Shown here one piece after another: positions 17,305 through 25,647 of a DNA stretch of 64,000 bases. The DNA is taken from NCBI RefSeq assembly GCF_019399235.1, contig NZ_JAELVH010000027.1, positions 1,164-65,163 of the forward strand, in the 5' to 3' direction. A program made the translations under genes and the position numbers. Position 1 is the first letter of the stretch. Each line of letters begins with the position of its first letter. Source of the stretch: Streptomyces poriferorum (GTDB lineage: Bacteria > Actinomycetota > Actinomycetes > Streptomycetales > Streptomycetaceae). Below the pieces are notes generated by a model that was given only the letters and a program-made list of their open reading frames with translations, ran no database searches and was not told the DNA's origin.

Positions 17305-18059
17305 GACGGGTCCGGCCGCTCGGGCGGGCGGTCCGCCGGGAGTGGGGTCCGCTGTGGGCTGCCGTACGCACGGCGGTCGCCACCGAGCGGCTGCGGGCCG
17401 TCCCGATGACCCTGGCCGCGGTCTGTCTGACGGCACTGCTCCAGGTGGTGCAGAACAGGTCCTGGGGGTACGGGCCGGTGCAGGCGCTGGGGGCGGTGCG
17501 GGCCGATGATCCGCTCTGGGCGGCTCTGCTGCGTACCCCGCTGTCCCTCTTCGTCCCGGCGCTCGACCTGCCGGTCTGGGGTGCGCTGGCGCAGGTGCTG
17601 CTGGTGTTCGGGATCGCCGAGATCTGCCTGGGCCGGTGGCGGACGCTGCTGATCGCGTACGTCGCGACGCTGGCCGGGACGCTGTACGCACGGATCGGCG
17701 TCGCGGTCGGCCCCGACGGGTTCCCGGGCCTGCCCGGCTCCGACGCGCAGGTCGTCGACACCGGGCCATCGGCGGCCGTGGTCGCCATGGCCGTGTGCGT
17801 CTGCTTCGCCTACCGGGCCCGGTTCACGGGCGGGCTGGTGATCGTGGCGATGGTGGTGGAGGTCGCGGTGAAGGACAACCTGGCGGGCAGGGAGCACCTG
17901 GTGGCCATCGCGGCGGCACTCGTGCTGTGCGCGGTGCCGGCCCTGCGCGGGCGGTGCCGTCAGGGTTTGGGTGAGCGGGCGGGGACCCGGTCGGGTGCGC
18001 CGCCGATCAGGTCCTGGAACCTTCGCCGCGGCCCGGCCCAGCGGACGTCGTGGTGGTAG
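17301..18059 (+). CDS. rhomboid-like integral membrane protein
   Basis: 252 aa from ATG 17301, coupled by a four-base overlap to the mprF-like gene. About six hydrophobic helices are visible after a basic N-terminus (MTLAAVCLTALLQVV; LSLFVPALDLPVWGALAQVLLVFG; LIAYVATLAGTLYARIG; SAAVVAMAVCVCFAYRA; GGLVIVAMVVEVAVKDNL; HLVAIAAALVLCAVP). The layout, with VDTGPSAAVV before a late helix, resembles rhomboid-fold proteins of actinobacteria, but the GxSG serine is replaced by TGPSA, so proteolysis is doubtful. The last 100 bases overlap the 3' end of the convergent gene. It probably assists the upstream lipid-modifying protein (inference). Confidence 0.75.
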   Translation: MRRVRPLGRAVRREWGPLWAAVRTAVATERLRAVPMTLAAVCLTALLQVVQNRSWGYGPVQALGAVRADDPLWAALLRTPLSLFVPALDLPVWGALAQVLLVFGIAEICLGRWRTLLIAYVATLAGTLYARIGVAVGPDGFPGLPGSDAQVVDTGPSAAVVAMAVCVCFAYRARFTGGLVIVAMVVEVAVKDNLAGREHLVAIAAALVLCAVPALRGRCRQGLGERAGTRSGAPPIRSWNLRRGPAQRTSWW

Positions 18060-18721
18060 GCACGCAACACCGAGCGGGAGCGGGCCCGGTGCCGGTTGCG
18101 GTAGAACCGCTTGGCCCACATCGAGGCCGGTCTGGCCAGCCGGACCGCCCCGACCAGGGCGACGAACGGAACCAGGGTGCCGAGCACCGCCATCCGCACC
18201 TTGCCCTTGAACAGCGCGATGAGCACGAAGCAGAAGTTGACGACGAGGGTGAGGACGACACCGAGCCTGCCCTGCTGCTGATCGTCGCTCAGGTCGTCCA
18301 CGCCGAGCGGGGAGAACCCGCCCAGCACCAGCAGCACCAGGGCCGCGGTGAGGACCACGACCTCCACGCTCTGGCGGCCCTGCTCGGTCCAGTACACGTC
18401 GTCCATGTGCAGGATCAGGGCGAACTCGTCCAGCACGAGCCCCGCGCCCACGCCGAAGACGACCGCGAAGGCCCCGGCCGCGAAGCCGTGCTTCCCGCTG
18501 GCCACCGCGCCGAACCCGCCGACCACGCTCAGCACCACGCCCGGCACCACGTGGTGGACATGGACCCCGCCCGGCGTGATGTTGCCGAAGGGCCCCTTGC
18601 CGGCCCGGATCATCCGGGTGATGACCCGGGTGATGGCGAACGTCAGGACGAAGGCGGCAAGCGCCAGGAGCAGGGGCAGCTTCCCCGGCTCGACGATGTT
18701 CCGATCGAACCAGTGACCCAT
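17960..18721 (-). CDS. multi-pass integral membrane protein of unknown function
   Basis: 253 aa from ATG 18721 (a GTG at 18730 would add three residues; GGGAG lies eight bases before the ATG). Seven or so hydrophobic segments are seen. A conserved-looking histidine/glycine stretch, TPGGVHVHHVVPGVV, follows the second helix, and DEFALILHMDDVYW the fourth. The C-terminus is strongly basic (RFYRNRHRARSRSVLRAYHHD). The repeated His and Asp in membrane loops hint at metal binding or an enzyme, but I do not recognise the family. Convergent overlap of 100 bases with the rhomboid-like gene. Confidence 0.82.
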   Translation of the reverse strand: MGHWFDRNIVEPGKLPLLLALAAFVLTFAITRVITRMIRAGKGPFGNITPGGVHVHHVVPGVVLSVVGGFGAVASGKHGFAAGAFAVVFGVGAGLVLDEFALILHMDDVYWTEQGRQSVEVVVLTAALVLLVLGGFSPLGVDDLSDDQQQGRLGVVLTLVVNFCFVLIALFKGKVRMAVLGTLVPFVALVGAVRLARPASMWAKRFYRNRHRARSRSVLRAYHHDVRWAGPRRRFQDLIGGAPDRVPARSPKP

Positions 18722-18809
18722 CCCACCCACTCCCGATAAGTCGCTTCTGCTCCGCTATATGACGTTCCGGACAATCTATCGGCCCCGCCCACCGATTAGC
18801 CTGCGCGCC

Positions 18810-19589
18810 GTGACCTCCCTGAACAGCCACGGCCTGCGTTTCGCCTTCGGCACCCTCACCGTGCTCCCCGTCCGCGTCACCCGCTGGGACCGCGAGACCG
18901 CCCGGACCGGGATGCTGTGCGCCCCGCTGGCGGGCCTCACCGTGGGGGTCCTCGCGGCGGTGCCCGGCACCCTGTTGCTGCTGCTGGGCTCGGGGGCGCT
19001 GCTCGCCGCGGTCGCCTCGGCCGCCGTCCCGGCGGCCCTCACCCGGGGGCTGCACCTGGACGGTCTCGCGGACACCGCCGACGGCCTGGGCAGCGGCAAG
19101 CCGGCCGACGACGCACTGCGGATCATGAAGCAGTCGGACATTGGGCCGTTCGGTGTGATCACCCTGCTGTTCGTCCTGCTCGCCCAGGTGGCGGTCCTTC
19201 AGCAGCTGTACGCGCAGGGCTGGGCGCAGGGCGCGGTGGCGGCCGCCGTGTCCGGTGTCGTCGCCCGGCTCGCGCTCACGCTGGCCTCCCGGCCCGGCGT
19301 CCCCGCGGCCCGCCCGGAAGGGCTGGGTGCCGCGGTCGCGGGCACGGTCCCGGCGGCCGGCGCGGTGGCGGCCGCGGTCCTGACCGTGGCGGCCTGCGCG
19401 GGCGCTGGAGCGCTGCTCGGCGGGTACGGGGCCCTGCGGTACGCCCTCGCCGCCCTGGCCGCCCTCGCGGTGGCCCAGCTGCTGCTGCGGCACTGTGTGC
19501 GGCGCTTCGGCGGAGTGACCGGCGATGTGTTCGGCGCGCTGGCGGAGACGGCGGCGACGGTGACGCTCGTGGGGCTGGCCCTCGGCTGA
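18810..19589 (+). CDS. cobS: adenosylcobinamide-GDP ribazoletransferase (cobalamin synthase) CobS
   Basis: 259 aa from GTG 18810, which restores the family start (SLNSHGLRFAFGTLTVLPVR). CobS is a membrane enzyme that joins alpha-ribazole to adenosylcobinamide-GDP, the last assembly step. The diagnostic motif LTRGLHLDGLADTADGLGSGK is present (the residues 10-30 before it are hydrophobic), then IMKQSDIGPFGV. Several Ala/Leu-rich membrane helices follow. A TAGCCT box ends nine bases before the GTG and no ribosome binding site is visible, so the mRNA may be leaderless. It is separated from cobU/cobT by three membrane protein genes. Confidence 0.94.
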   Translation: MTSLNSHGLRFAFGTLTVLPVRVTRWDRETARTGMLCAPLAGLTVGVLAAVPGTLLLLLGSGALLAAVASAAVPAALTRGLHLDGLADTADGLGSGKPADDALRIMKQSDIGPFGVITLLFVLLAQVAVLQQLYAQGWAQGAVAAAVSGVVARLALTLASRPGVPAARPEGLGAAVAGTVPAAGAVAAAVLTVAACAGAGALLGGYGALRYALAALAALAVAQLLLRHCVRRFGGVTGDVFGALAETAATVTLVGLALG

Positions 19590-19607
19590 GCCCCCTCGGA
19601 CGTCCCG

Positions 19608-20465
19608 TCAGGCTCCCGCCGCCGGGCACCGCTCCCGCCAGACGCCGAGCTCGTACTTCTTCAGCAGCGAGCTCAGCCCCAGCTGCCGGGACTGCCCGCA
19701 GAACCGCGCCACGGGCAGCTCGTACTCGACGTGGAAGACCGCCTTGCCCGCCTCGATGAACGGGGAGAGCTCCTCGCACTCCTCGTACTGGGCGCACTGT
19801 TCGTTGACCGCGAAGTCGAAGTCGCCCACCAGCTGGGGAATCTGGGGCAGGTCGTTCTTCAGGCCGACGGCGAGGTGGTGGCGGTGGGCGATGCGGGCGA
19901 CCAGCCGGTTGTAGCGCAGCTGGTCGGCGGCAGTCAGCGGGAAGCCGCTCGGATTGCGGTAGCCGTCCATGTTGTCGGGTTCGACCGCGTCGAAGCCCTT
20001 CTTCGCGCACATGGAGATCCGGCTCTCCATCAGCGGCTCCAGGACGTCGGTGCGCCGGATGTCGAGCCAGCGCTCCCCCTTCCAGCCGTTGCCCTTGCCG
20101 AGGACCGCCGTGGGGAACCTCGCCGCGTCCGGACGGAACTCCTCCCAGGCCCCCGTGGACAGGTAGCAGATGACCTTGCGCCCCTTGCGGTGCAGCTCGG
20201 CCACCTGCGCCGCTTCGTGGTCGAAGCCGTCGATGTCGTACACCGGGGCGTCCACGGACGTGTCCAGCCGGCCGGAGAGCTGCCACTGCCAGTCGGTGCC
20301 CGGCTCCGGCTGCCAGCGCGCCGCGGCGGACCGCCCGGAGGGGGCGGGCGAGGGAGCGGGCCCCGGTGCCGAGGTGCAGCCGGCCAGCATCACCAACAGA
20401 ATCAGTACGGTGGCGGGCAGCGCCTTCGGCCGGCCGCTCACCCGGGCGGCCATCCGGTCGTCCAT
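19608..20465 (-). CDS. secreted lipoprotein of the endo-alpha-1,4-polygalactosaminidase family (GH114-like)
   Basis: 285 aa from ATG 20465, which has GGGGGA before it. The signal peptide ends in the lipobox VMLAGC (C30), then a Pro/Ser linker. The catalytic domain starts at WQWQLSGRLD and contains VYDIDGFDH, KVICYLSTGAWEEFRPD, GFDAVEPDNMDGY and FDFAVNEQC. These are the signatures of the TM1410/GH114 barrel, which cleaves galactosaminogalactan-type polymers. The substrate here is unproven. The frame is open to 20540 but the extra N-terminus would spoil the signal peptide. A 22-bp palindrome lies 61 bases upstream. Confidence 0.9.
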   Translation of the reverse strand: MDDRMAARVSGRPKALPATVLILLVMLAGCTSAPGPAPSPAPSGRSAAARWQPEPGTDWQWQLSGRLDTSVDAPVYDIDGFDHEAAQVAELHRKGRKVICYLSTGAWEEFRPDAARFPTAVLGKGNGWKGERWLDIRRTDVLEPLMESRISMCAKKGFDAVEPDNMDGYRNPSGFPLTAADQLRYNRLVARIAHRHHLAVGLKNDLPQIPQLVGDFDFAVNEQCAQYEECEELSPFIEAGKAVFHVEYELPVARFCGQSRQLGLSSLLKKYELGVWRERCPAAGA

Positions 20466-20525
20466 CGCTCCCCCTGGATCCATCCGCAGGACGTCCGCCA
20501 ACGCCTGTGCGGTCGCGGTCCGTTC

Positions 20526-20547
20526 CGCCGGGATGATCATCCCGGCG
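20526..20547. promoter_or_regulatory. 22-bp perfect palindrome upstream of the GH114 gene
   Basis: A perfect palindrome with half-site CGCCGGGATGA, centred between 20536 and 20537, in the divergent region between the GH114 lipoprotein gene and pepA. It could be an operator for the lipoprotein gene or, less likely, a hairpin. A second perfect palindrome of 16 bp, GTGCGCCGCGGCGCAC, lies at 20560-20575. Confidence 0.45.
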
Positions 20548-20728
20548 TGACAACCGTACGTGCGCCGCGGCGCACTGACGGCCCGCCGCCGTAATCGGGC
20601 AGCAAAGGCGCGCGTAGGCTCATTCCCGGCACATCGCGGCGGCGTCTACGATGCGCCGGGCCCGGTCGGCCACCCCCTCGACCGGCACAGGCCGAAAAAG
20701 AACTCAACGGAAGCGAGATTTCACCACC

Positions 20729-22282
20729 GTGACTGCTCTCACTCTCAGCACTGCCGGTGCGGCGACGCTGCGCGCCGACGCGCTCGTCGTCGGCGTCGCC
20801 AAGGCCGCCGGCTCCAAGTCCGGGGACCTGGTCCTGGCACCGGGCGCCGAGGCCGTGGACAAGGCGTTCGGCGGGAAGCTCGCCACCGTCCTGGCGACCC
20901 TGGGCGCCTCCGGTGCCGAGGGCGAACTGACCAAGCTCCCCGCACCCGACGGCCTGAAGGTCCCGGTCGTCATCGCGGCCGGACTCGGCCCGGTCCCAGA
21001 GAAGGACGGCGCGTACGACGCCGAGACGCTGCGCCGGGCCGCGGGCTCCGCCGCCCGCTCGCTGGCCGGCTCGAAGAAGGCCGGCTTCGCGCTGCCCATC
21101 GCCTCCGTCGAGGACGCCGAGGCCATCGCGGAGGGCGCCCTGCTGGGCGCGTACGCCTTCACCGCCTACCAGGGCGGCGAGAACAAGCTCGCCCCCAAGG
21201 ACGCCAAGGCCAACGGCCCGAAGCTGCCGCTCGGCGAGGTCGCCGTCCTCGGCGCCAAGCCGCGTGACAAGGCCTTCAAGGCCGCCGCCGAGCGCGCCGT
21301 CGCGCTGGCCGAGGAGATCAACCGCGCCCGCGACCTGGTCAACACCCCGCCGAACGACCTGTACCCCGAGTCCTTCGCCGCCGTGGCCACCGCCGCCGGC
21401 AAGGAGCACGGCATCAAGGTGCAGGTCCTCGACGAGAAGGCGCTCGTCAAGGGCGGCTACGGCGGTCTGCTCGGCGTCGGCCAGGGCGCGGCCCGCGGCC
21501 CGCGCCTGGTGAAGCTCGCCTACACGCACCCGAAGGCGGAGAAGACCCTGGCCCTCGTGGGCAAGGGCATCACCTACGACTCGGGCGGCATCTCGCTGAA
21601 GCCGGCCGGCCACAACGAGACGATGAAGTGCGACATGGCCGGCGCCGCCGCCGTGTTCGCGTCCGTCGTCGCGGCCGCCCGTCTGGGCCTGCGGGTCAAC
21701 GTCACCGGCTGGCTGGCGCTGGCCGAGAACATGCCGTCGGGCAACGCCACCCGCCCCGGTGACGTGCTCCACATGTACAGCGGCAAGACCGTCGAGGTCC
21801 TCAACACGGACGCCGAGGGCCGGCTCGTCCTCGCGGACGCGCTCACCCGCGCCTCCGAGGAGACCCCGGACGCGATCGTCGACGTGGCGACGCTGACCGG
21901 CGCGATGGTGCTGGCCCTGGGCAACCGCACCTTCGGCATCATGGCGAACGACGACGCGTTCCGTACCTCGATCCACGAGATCGCCGAGGAGGTCGGTGAG
22001 GCCTCCTGGCCGATGCCGCTCCCGGCCGACCTCCGCAAGGGCATGGACTCCCCGACCGCCGACATCGCCAACATGGGCGAGCGGATGGGTGGCGGCCTGG
22101 TGGCCGGTCTGTTCCTTCAGGAGTTCGTGGGCGAGGGCATCGCCTGGGCGCACCTGGACATCGCGGGCCCGGCCTTCCACGAGGGCGCCCCGTACGGCTA
22201 CACGCCGAAGGGCGGGACCGGATCCGCGGTCCGCACCCTGGTGAAGCTGGCGGAGCGCACCGCGGCCGGAGACCTCGGCTGA
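20729..22282 (+). CDS. pepA: leucyl aminopeptidase (cytosol aminopeptidase, M17)
   Basis: 517 aa from GTG 20729; the open frame reaches further upstream but the family N-terminus is TALTLSTAGAATLRADALVVG. It is a hexameric two-metal enzyme that removes N-terminal residues from peptides. The metal-binding signature NTDAEGRLVLADAL, the upstream GKGITYDSGGISLKP with metal-ligand Asp and Lys, and the C-terminal PYGYTPKGGTGSAVRTLV are complete. It may also bind DNA as in E. coli PepA, but nothing here shows that. Followed by a terminator at 22296-22327. Confidence 0.96.
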   Translation: MTALTLSTAGAATLRADALVVGVAKAAGSKSGDLVLAPGAEAVDKAFGGKLATVLATLGASGAEGELTKLPAPDGLKVPVVIAAGLGPVPEKDGAYDAETLRRAAGSAARSLAGSKKAGFALPIASVEDAEAIAEGALLGAYAFTAYQGGENKLAPKDAKANGPKLPLGEVAVLGAKPRDKAFKAAAERAVALAEEINRARDLVNTPPNDLYPESFAAVATAAGKEHGIKVQVLDEKALVKGGYGGLLGVGQGAARGPRLVKLAYTHPKAEKTLALVGKGITYDSGGISLKPAGHNETMKCDMAGAAAVFASVVAAARLGLRVNVTGWLALAENMPSGNATRPGDVLHMYSGKTVEVLNTDAEGRLVLADALTRASEETPDAIVDVATLTGAMVLALGNRTFGIMANDDAFRTSIHEIAEEVGEASWPMPLPADLRKGMDSPTADIANMGERMGGGLVAGLFLQEFVGEGIAWAHLDIAGPAFHEGAPYGYTPKGGTGSAVRTLVKLAERTAAGDLG

Positions 22283-22617
22283 GCCGGAAGCTGATGTACG
22301 GCCCCGGGCATACGTCCGGGGCCGTACGTGTTGCACCCACGGCACCGCGGCAGGGCCCGGGCGGTTTCGCTCTCGACGAAACCAGACGGAATCGGCCTGT
22401 CCCTACGCAGCGGTAACCCACTGGGACGGACGATGATCCGTCCCAGACACGGGCCCCGCGTCCCGCCCACCGTCAACAAGTGCGAAGATGGGTTCTCGGC
22501 AGGACAGGGCCCCCACCACAGGGCCGAATGACAAAAGCGGCCGAACACCAGCCGACCGGCCGGTCACACCCCGATGACGGGGCCCGGCGTACGGCGCACA
22601 TGCATGGAGGACGTGAC
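22283..22617 (+). other. intergenic region between pepA and lpdA
   Basis: Contains the pepA terminator, then a dyad with 10-bp arms CTGGGACGGA (22421-22430) and TCCGTCCCAG (22437-22446) around a six-base loop, about 170 bases before lpdA. This could be an operator. The remaining sequence up to the GGAGG at 22606-22610 has no recognisable gene. Confidence 0.5.
22296..22327 (+). terminator. terminator after pepA
   Basis: Perfect 12-bp inverted repeat GTACGGCCCCGG (22296-22307) and CCGGGGCCGTAC (22316-22327) with an 8-base loop, starting 14 bases past the stop codon. Confidence 0.75.
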
Positions 22618-24006
22618 GTGGCGAACGACGCCAGCACCGTTTTCGACCTAGTGATCCTCGGCGGTGGTAGCGGCGGTTATGCCGCGGCCCTGCGCGGAGC
22701 GCAGCTGGGCCTGGACGTCGCTCTGATCGAGAAGGGCAAGGTCGGCGGCACCTGCCTGCACAACGGCTGTATCCCCACGAAGGCCCTGCTGCACGCCGGT
22801 GAGATCGCGGACCAGGCGCGCGAGGCCGACCAGTTCGGTGTCAAGGCCACCTTCGAGGGCATCGACATGGCGGCCGTCCACAAGTACAAGGACGACGTGA
22901 TCTCGGGCCTGTACAAGGGTCTGCAGGGTCTCATCGCCTCCCGCAAGGTGCACTACATCGAGGGTGAGGGACGGCTCTCCTCCCCCACCTCGGTGGATGT
23001 GAACGGCCAGCGCATCCAGGGCCGCCACGTGCTCCTGGCGACCGGCTCCGTGCCGAAGTCGCTCCCGGGCCTGGAGATCGACGGCAACCGCGTCATCTCC
23101 TCGGACCACGCGCTGAAGCTGGACCGGGTCCCGAAGTCCGCGATCGTGCTGGGCGGCGGCGTCATCGGCGTCGAGTTCGCATCGGCGTGGAAGTCCTTCG
23201 GCACCGACGTCACCATCGTCGAGGGCCTGAAGCACCTGGTCCCGGTCGAGGACGAGAACAGCTCGAAGCTTCTTGAGCGCGCGTTCCGCAAGCGCGGCAT
23301 CAAGTTCAACCTCGGCACGTTCTTCCAGGGTGTCGAGTACACCCAGGACGGCGTCCGGGTGACCCTCGCCGACGGCAAGACCTTCGAGGCGGAGCTGCTG
23401 CTCGTCGCGATCGGCCGCGGCCCGGTCTCGCAGGGCCTCGGTTACGAGGAGGCGGGCGTCGCGATGGACCGCGGCTACGTCCTCGTCGACGAGTACATGC
23501 AGACGAACGTTGCGACGATCTCGGCCGTGGGCGACCTGGTCCCGACCCTTCAGCTGGCGCACGTCGGCTTCGCCGAGGGCATCCTCGTGGCGGAGCGTCT
23601 GGCCGGCATGAAGACCGTCCCGATCGACTACGACGGTGTCCCGAAGGTGACGTACTGCCACCCCGAGGTCGCCTCCGTGGGCATCACCGAGGCCAAGGCC
23701 AAGGAGCTCTACGGCGCGGACAAGGTCGTCGCGCTGAAGTACAACCTCGCGGGCAACGGCAAGAGCAAGATCCTCAAGACCGCGGGCGAGATCAAGCTCG
23801 TCCAGGTCAAGGACGGTGCCGTGGTCGGCGTCCACATGGTGGGTGACCGTATGGGCGAGCAGGTCGGCGAAGCCCAGCTGATCTACAACTGGGAGGCGCT
23901 GCCGGCCGAGGTCGCGCAGCTCATCCACGCCCACCCGACGCAGAACGAGGCGATGGGCGAGGCCCACCTGGCCCTCGCCGGCAAGCCCCTGCACTCCCAC
24001 GACTGA
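22618..24006 (+). CDS. lpdA: dihydrolipoamide dehydrogenase (E3)
   Basis: 462 aa from GTG 22618 with GGAGG seven bases upstream. The FAD site VILGGGSGGYAAALRGAQLG, the redox disulfide in GGTCLHNGCIPTKAL, the NAD site VLGGGVIGVEFASAW and the C-terminal HAHPTQNEAMGEAHLAL with the active-site His are all present. E3 reoxidises the dihydrolipoyl arms of 2-oxoacid dehydrogenase E2 subunits. The E2 gene follows after 60 bases in the same direction and an E1 gene lies 2.6 kb on, so this is an E3-E2-(regulator)-E1 cluster. Confidence 0.96.
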   Translation: MANDASTVFDLVILGGGSGGYAAALRGAQLGLDVALIEKGKVGGTCLHNGCIPTKALLHAGEIADQAREADQFGVKATFEGIDMAAVHKYKDDVISGLYKGLQGLIASRKVHYIEGEGRLSSPTSVDVNGQRIQGRHVLLATGSVPKSLPGLEIDGNRVISSDHALKLDRVPKSAIVLGGGVIGVEFASAWKSFGTDVTIVEGLKHLVPVEDENSSKLLERAFRKRGIKFNLGTFFQGVEYTQDGVRVTLADGKTFEAELLLVAIGRGPVSQGLGYEEAGVAMDRGYVLVDEYMQTNVATISAVGDLVPTLQLAHVGFAEGILVAERLAGMKTVPIDYDGVPKVTYCHPEVASVGITEAKAKELYGADKVVALKYNLAGNGKSKILKTAGEIKLVQVKDGAVVGVHMVGDRMGEQVGEAQLIYNWEALPAEVAQLIHAHPTQNEAMGEAHLALAGKPLHSHD

Positions 24007-24066
24007 TCAGTCGACCGGGCGCGACGACCGACCACTTCCGCATTTTCGTTAGGAGCAACTGAAACC

Positions 24067-25500
24067 ATGTCGGTTTCCGTAACCCTTCCGGCGCTCGGCG
24101 AGAGCGTCACCGAGGGCACCGTCACCCGCTGGCTGAAGGAGGTCGGCGAGGAGGTCACGGAGGACGAGCCCCTCCTCGAGGTCTCCACGGACAAGGTCGA
24201 CACCGAGATCCCGGCCCCGGTCTCCGGCGTGCTGCTGGAGATCGTCGTCGCCGAGGACGAGACCGCCGAGGTCGGCGCCAAGCTGGCCGTCATCGGTGCT
24301 CCCGGCGCCGCCCCGGCCGCTGCTCCGGCTGCTGCCGCTCCGGCTCCGGCCGCTGCTCCGGCTGCTGCCGCTCCGGCTCCGGCCGCTGCCCCGGCACCCG
24401 CTGCCGCGGCTCCGGCTCCGGCCGCCCCCGCGCCGGCCGCTCCGGCCCCGGCTCCGGTGGCTCCCGCCGCGCCCGCCGCGGCTCCGGCCCCGGCCGCTGC
24501 GGCGCCCGTCGCCGCAGCTCCGGCTCCGGTCACCCCGGCCGCTCCCGCCGCGACCTCCGGTGACGACGGCGCGTACGTCACGCCGCTGGTCCGCAAGCTC
24601 GCCGCCGAGAACGGTGTCGACCTGGGCGCGGTCAAGGGCACCGGTGTCGGTGGCCGTATCCGCAAGCAGGACGTCGTCGCCGCCGCGGAGGCCGCCAAGG
24701 CCGCCGCTGCCGCTCCGGCCCCCGCTGCCGCCGCCGCTCCGGCCGCCTCCTCCAAGGCGCCGAAGCTCGAGGTGTCCCCGCTGCGCGGTCAGACGGTCAA
24801 GATGACCCGCATGCGCAAGGTCATCGGCGACAACATGATGAAGGCGCTGCACTCGCAGGCCCAGCTGACCTCGGTCGTCGAGGTCGACGTCACCAAGCTG
24901 ATGAAGCTGCGCAACAAGGCGAAGGACGGCTTCGCGGCCCGTGAGGGCGTCAAGCTCTCCCCGATGCCGTTCTACGTCAAGGCCGCCGCCCAGGCGCTGA
25001 AGGCCCACCCGGTCGTCAACGCCCGGATCAACGAGGACGAAGGCACGATCACGTACTTCGACTCGGAGAACATCGGCATCGCCGTGGACGCCGAGAAGGG
25101 TCTGATGACCCCGGTCATCAAGGGTGCGGGCGACCTCAACATCGCCGGTATCTCGAAGAAGACCGCCGAGCTGGCCGGCAAGGCCCGCGGTGGCGGCCTG
25201 ACGCCGGACGACATGTCCGGGGCCACCTTCACCATCAGCAACACCGGTTCGCGCGGTGCGCTGTTCGACACCGTCATCGTGCCGCCGAACCAGGCAGCCA
25301 TCCTGGGCATCGGCGCCACCGTCAAGCGTCCCGCGGTCATCGAGACCGAGGAGGGCACCGTCATCGGCGTCCGCGACATGACGTACCTCTCGCTCTCCTA
25401 CGACCACCGTCTGGTGGACGGCGCGGATGCCGCCCGTTACCTGACCGCGGTCAAGGCGATCCTGGAGGCCGGTGAGTTCGAGGTCGAGCTCGGCCTCTGA
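24067..25500 (+). CDS. sucB: dihydrolipoamide acyltransferase E2 with a single lipoyl domain
   Basis: 477 aa. Lipoyl domain 1-78 with lipoyl-lysine K43 in STDKVDTE; an 85-residue Ala/Pro linker; E3/E1-binding domain about 168-206 ([17 protein letters not shown]); a second Ala/Pro linker; catalytic domain from about 233, with the acyltransferase motif DHRLVDG (H447). Streptomyces homologues, from memory, carry two lipoyl domains and about 590-610 aa. Here one domain is present whose start matches the usual first domain and whose end ([20 protein letters not shown]) matches the usual second, as if the repeats had recombined. It may serve both pyruvate and 2-oxoglutarate dehydrogenases. AGGAGC precedes the ATG. 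Confidence 0.93.
   Translation: MSVSVTLPALGESVTEGTVTRWLKEVGEEVTEDEPLLEVSTDKVDTEIPAPVSGVLLEIVVAEDETAEVGAKLAVIGAPGAAPAAAPAAAAPAPAAAPAAAAPAPAAAPAPAAAAPAPAAPAPAAPAPAPVAPAAPAAAPAPAAAAPVAAAPAPVTPAAPAATSGDDGAYVTPLVRKLAAENGVDLGAVKGTGVGGRIRKQDVVAAAEAAKAAAAAPAPAAAAAPAASSKAPKLEVSPLRGQTVKMTRMRKVIGDNMMKALHSQAQLTSVVEVDVTKLMKLRNKAKDGFAAREGVKLSPMPFYVKAAAQALKAHPVVNARINEDEGTITYFDSENIGIAVDAEKGLMTPVIKGAGDLNIAGISKKTAELAGKARGGGLTPDDMSGATFTISNTGSRGALFDTVIVPPNQAAILGIGATVKRPAVIETEEGTVIGVRDMTYLSLSYDHRLVDGADAARYLTAVKAILEAGEFEVELGL
24304..24558 (+). repeat. Ala/Pro codon repeat of the E2 linker
   Basis: Imperfect tandem repetition of GCTCCGGCTGCTGCC-like units within the coding sequence of the E2 gene. It encodes the mobile Ala-Pro arm that lets the lipoyl domain swing. 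Such DNA is prone to copy-number change and assembly error. Confidence 0.85.
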
Positions 25501-25528
25501 GCACCGCAGTTGTAACAAGCCTCACCAG

Positions 25529-25567
25529 CGGCGCCCCCGTCCGGAACACTCCCGGACGGGGGCGCCG
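25529..25567 (+). terminator. terminator after the E2 gene
   Basis: Perfect 16-bp inverted repeat, arms 25529-25544 and 25552-25567, with loop AACACTC. It separates the lpdA-sucB unit from the GntR gene. Confidence 0.85.
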
Positions 25568-25573
25568 CCGTAT

Positions 25574-25583
25574 TGTCTAGACA
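25574..25583 (+). promoter_or_regulatory. probable GntR operator before the GntR gene
   Basis: TGTCTAGACA is a perfect 10-bp palindrome of the GT-n-AC form bound by FadR/FCD-type GntR repressors. It directly follows the terminator, 65 bases before the GntR start, and overlaps a -10-like TATTGT, which suggests autoregulation. Confidence 0.6.
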
Positions 25584-25647
25584 CCACCGGTCGCTCCGGC
25601 CGCCGAGTTGGTGCAGGCAGCACCGGTTTGCCCCGAAGGAGCCACTC

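Noticed and set aside
24304..24558. Regular repeat that could be mistaken for a CRISPR array
   Set aside because: There are no unique spacers. The repeat encodes the Ala-Pro linker of E2 in frame.
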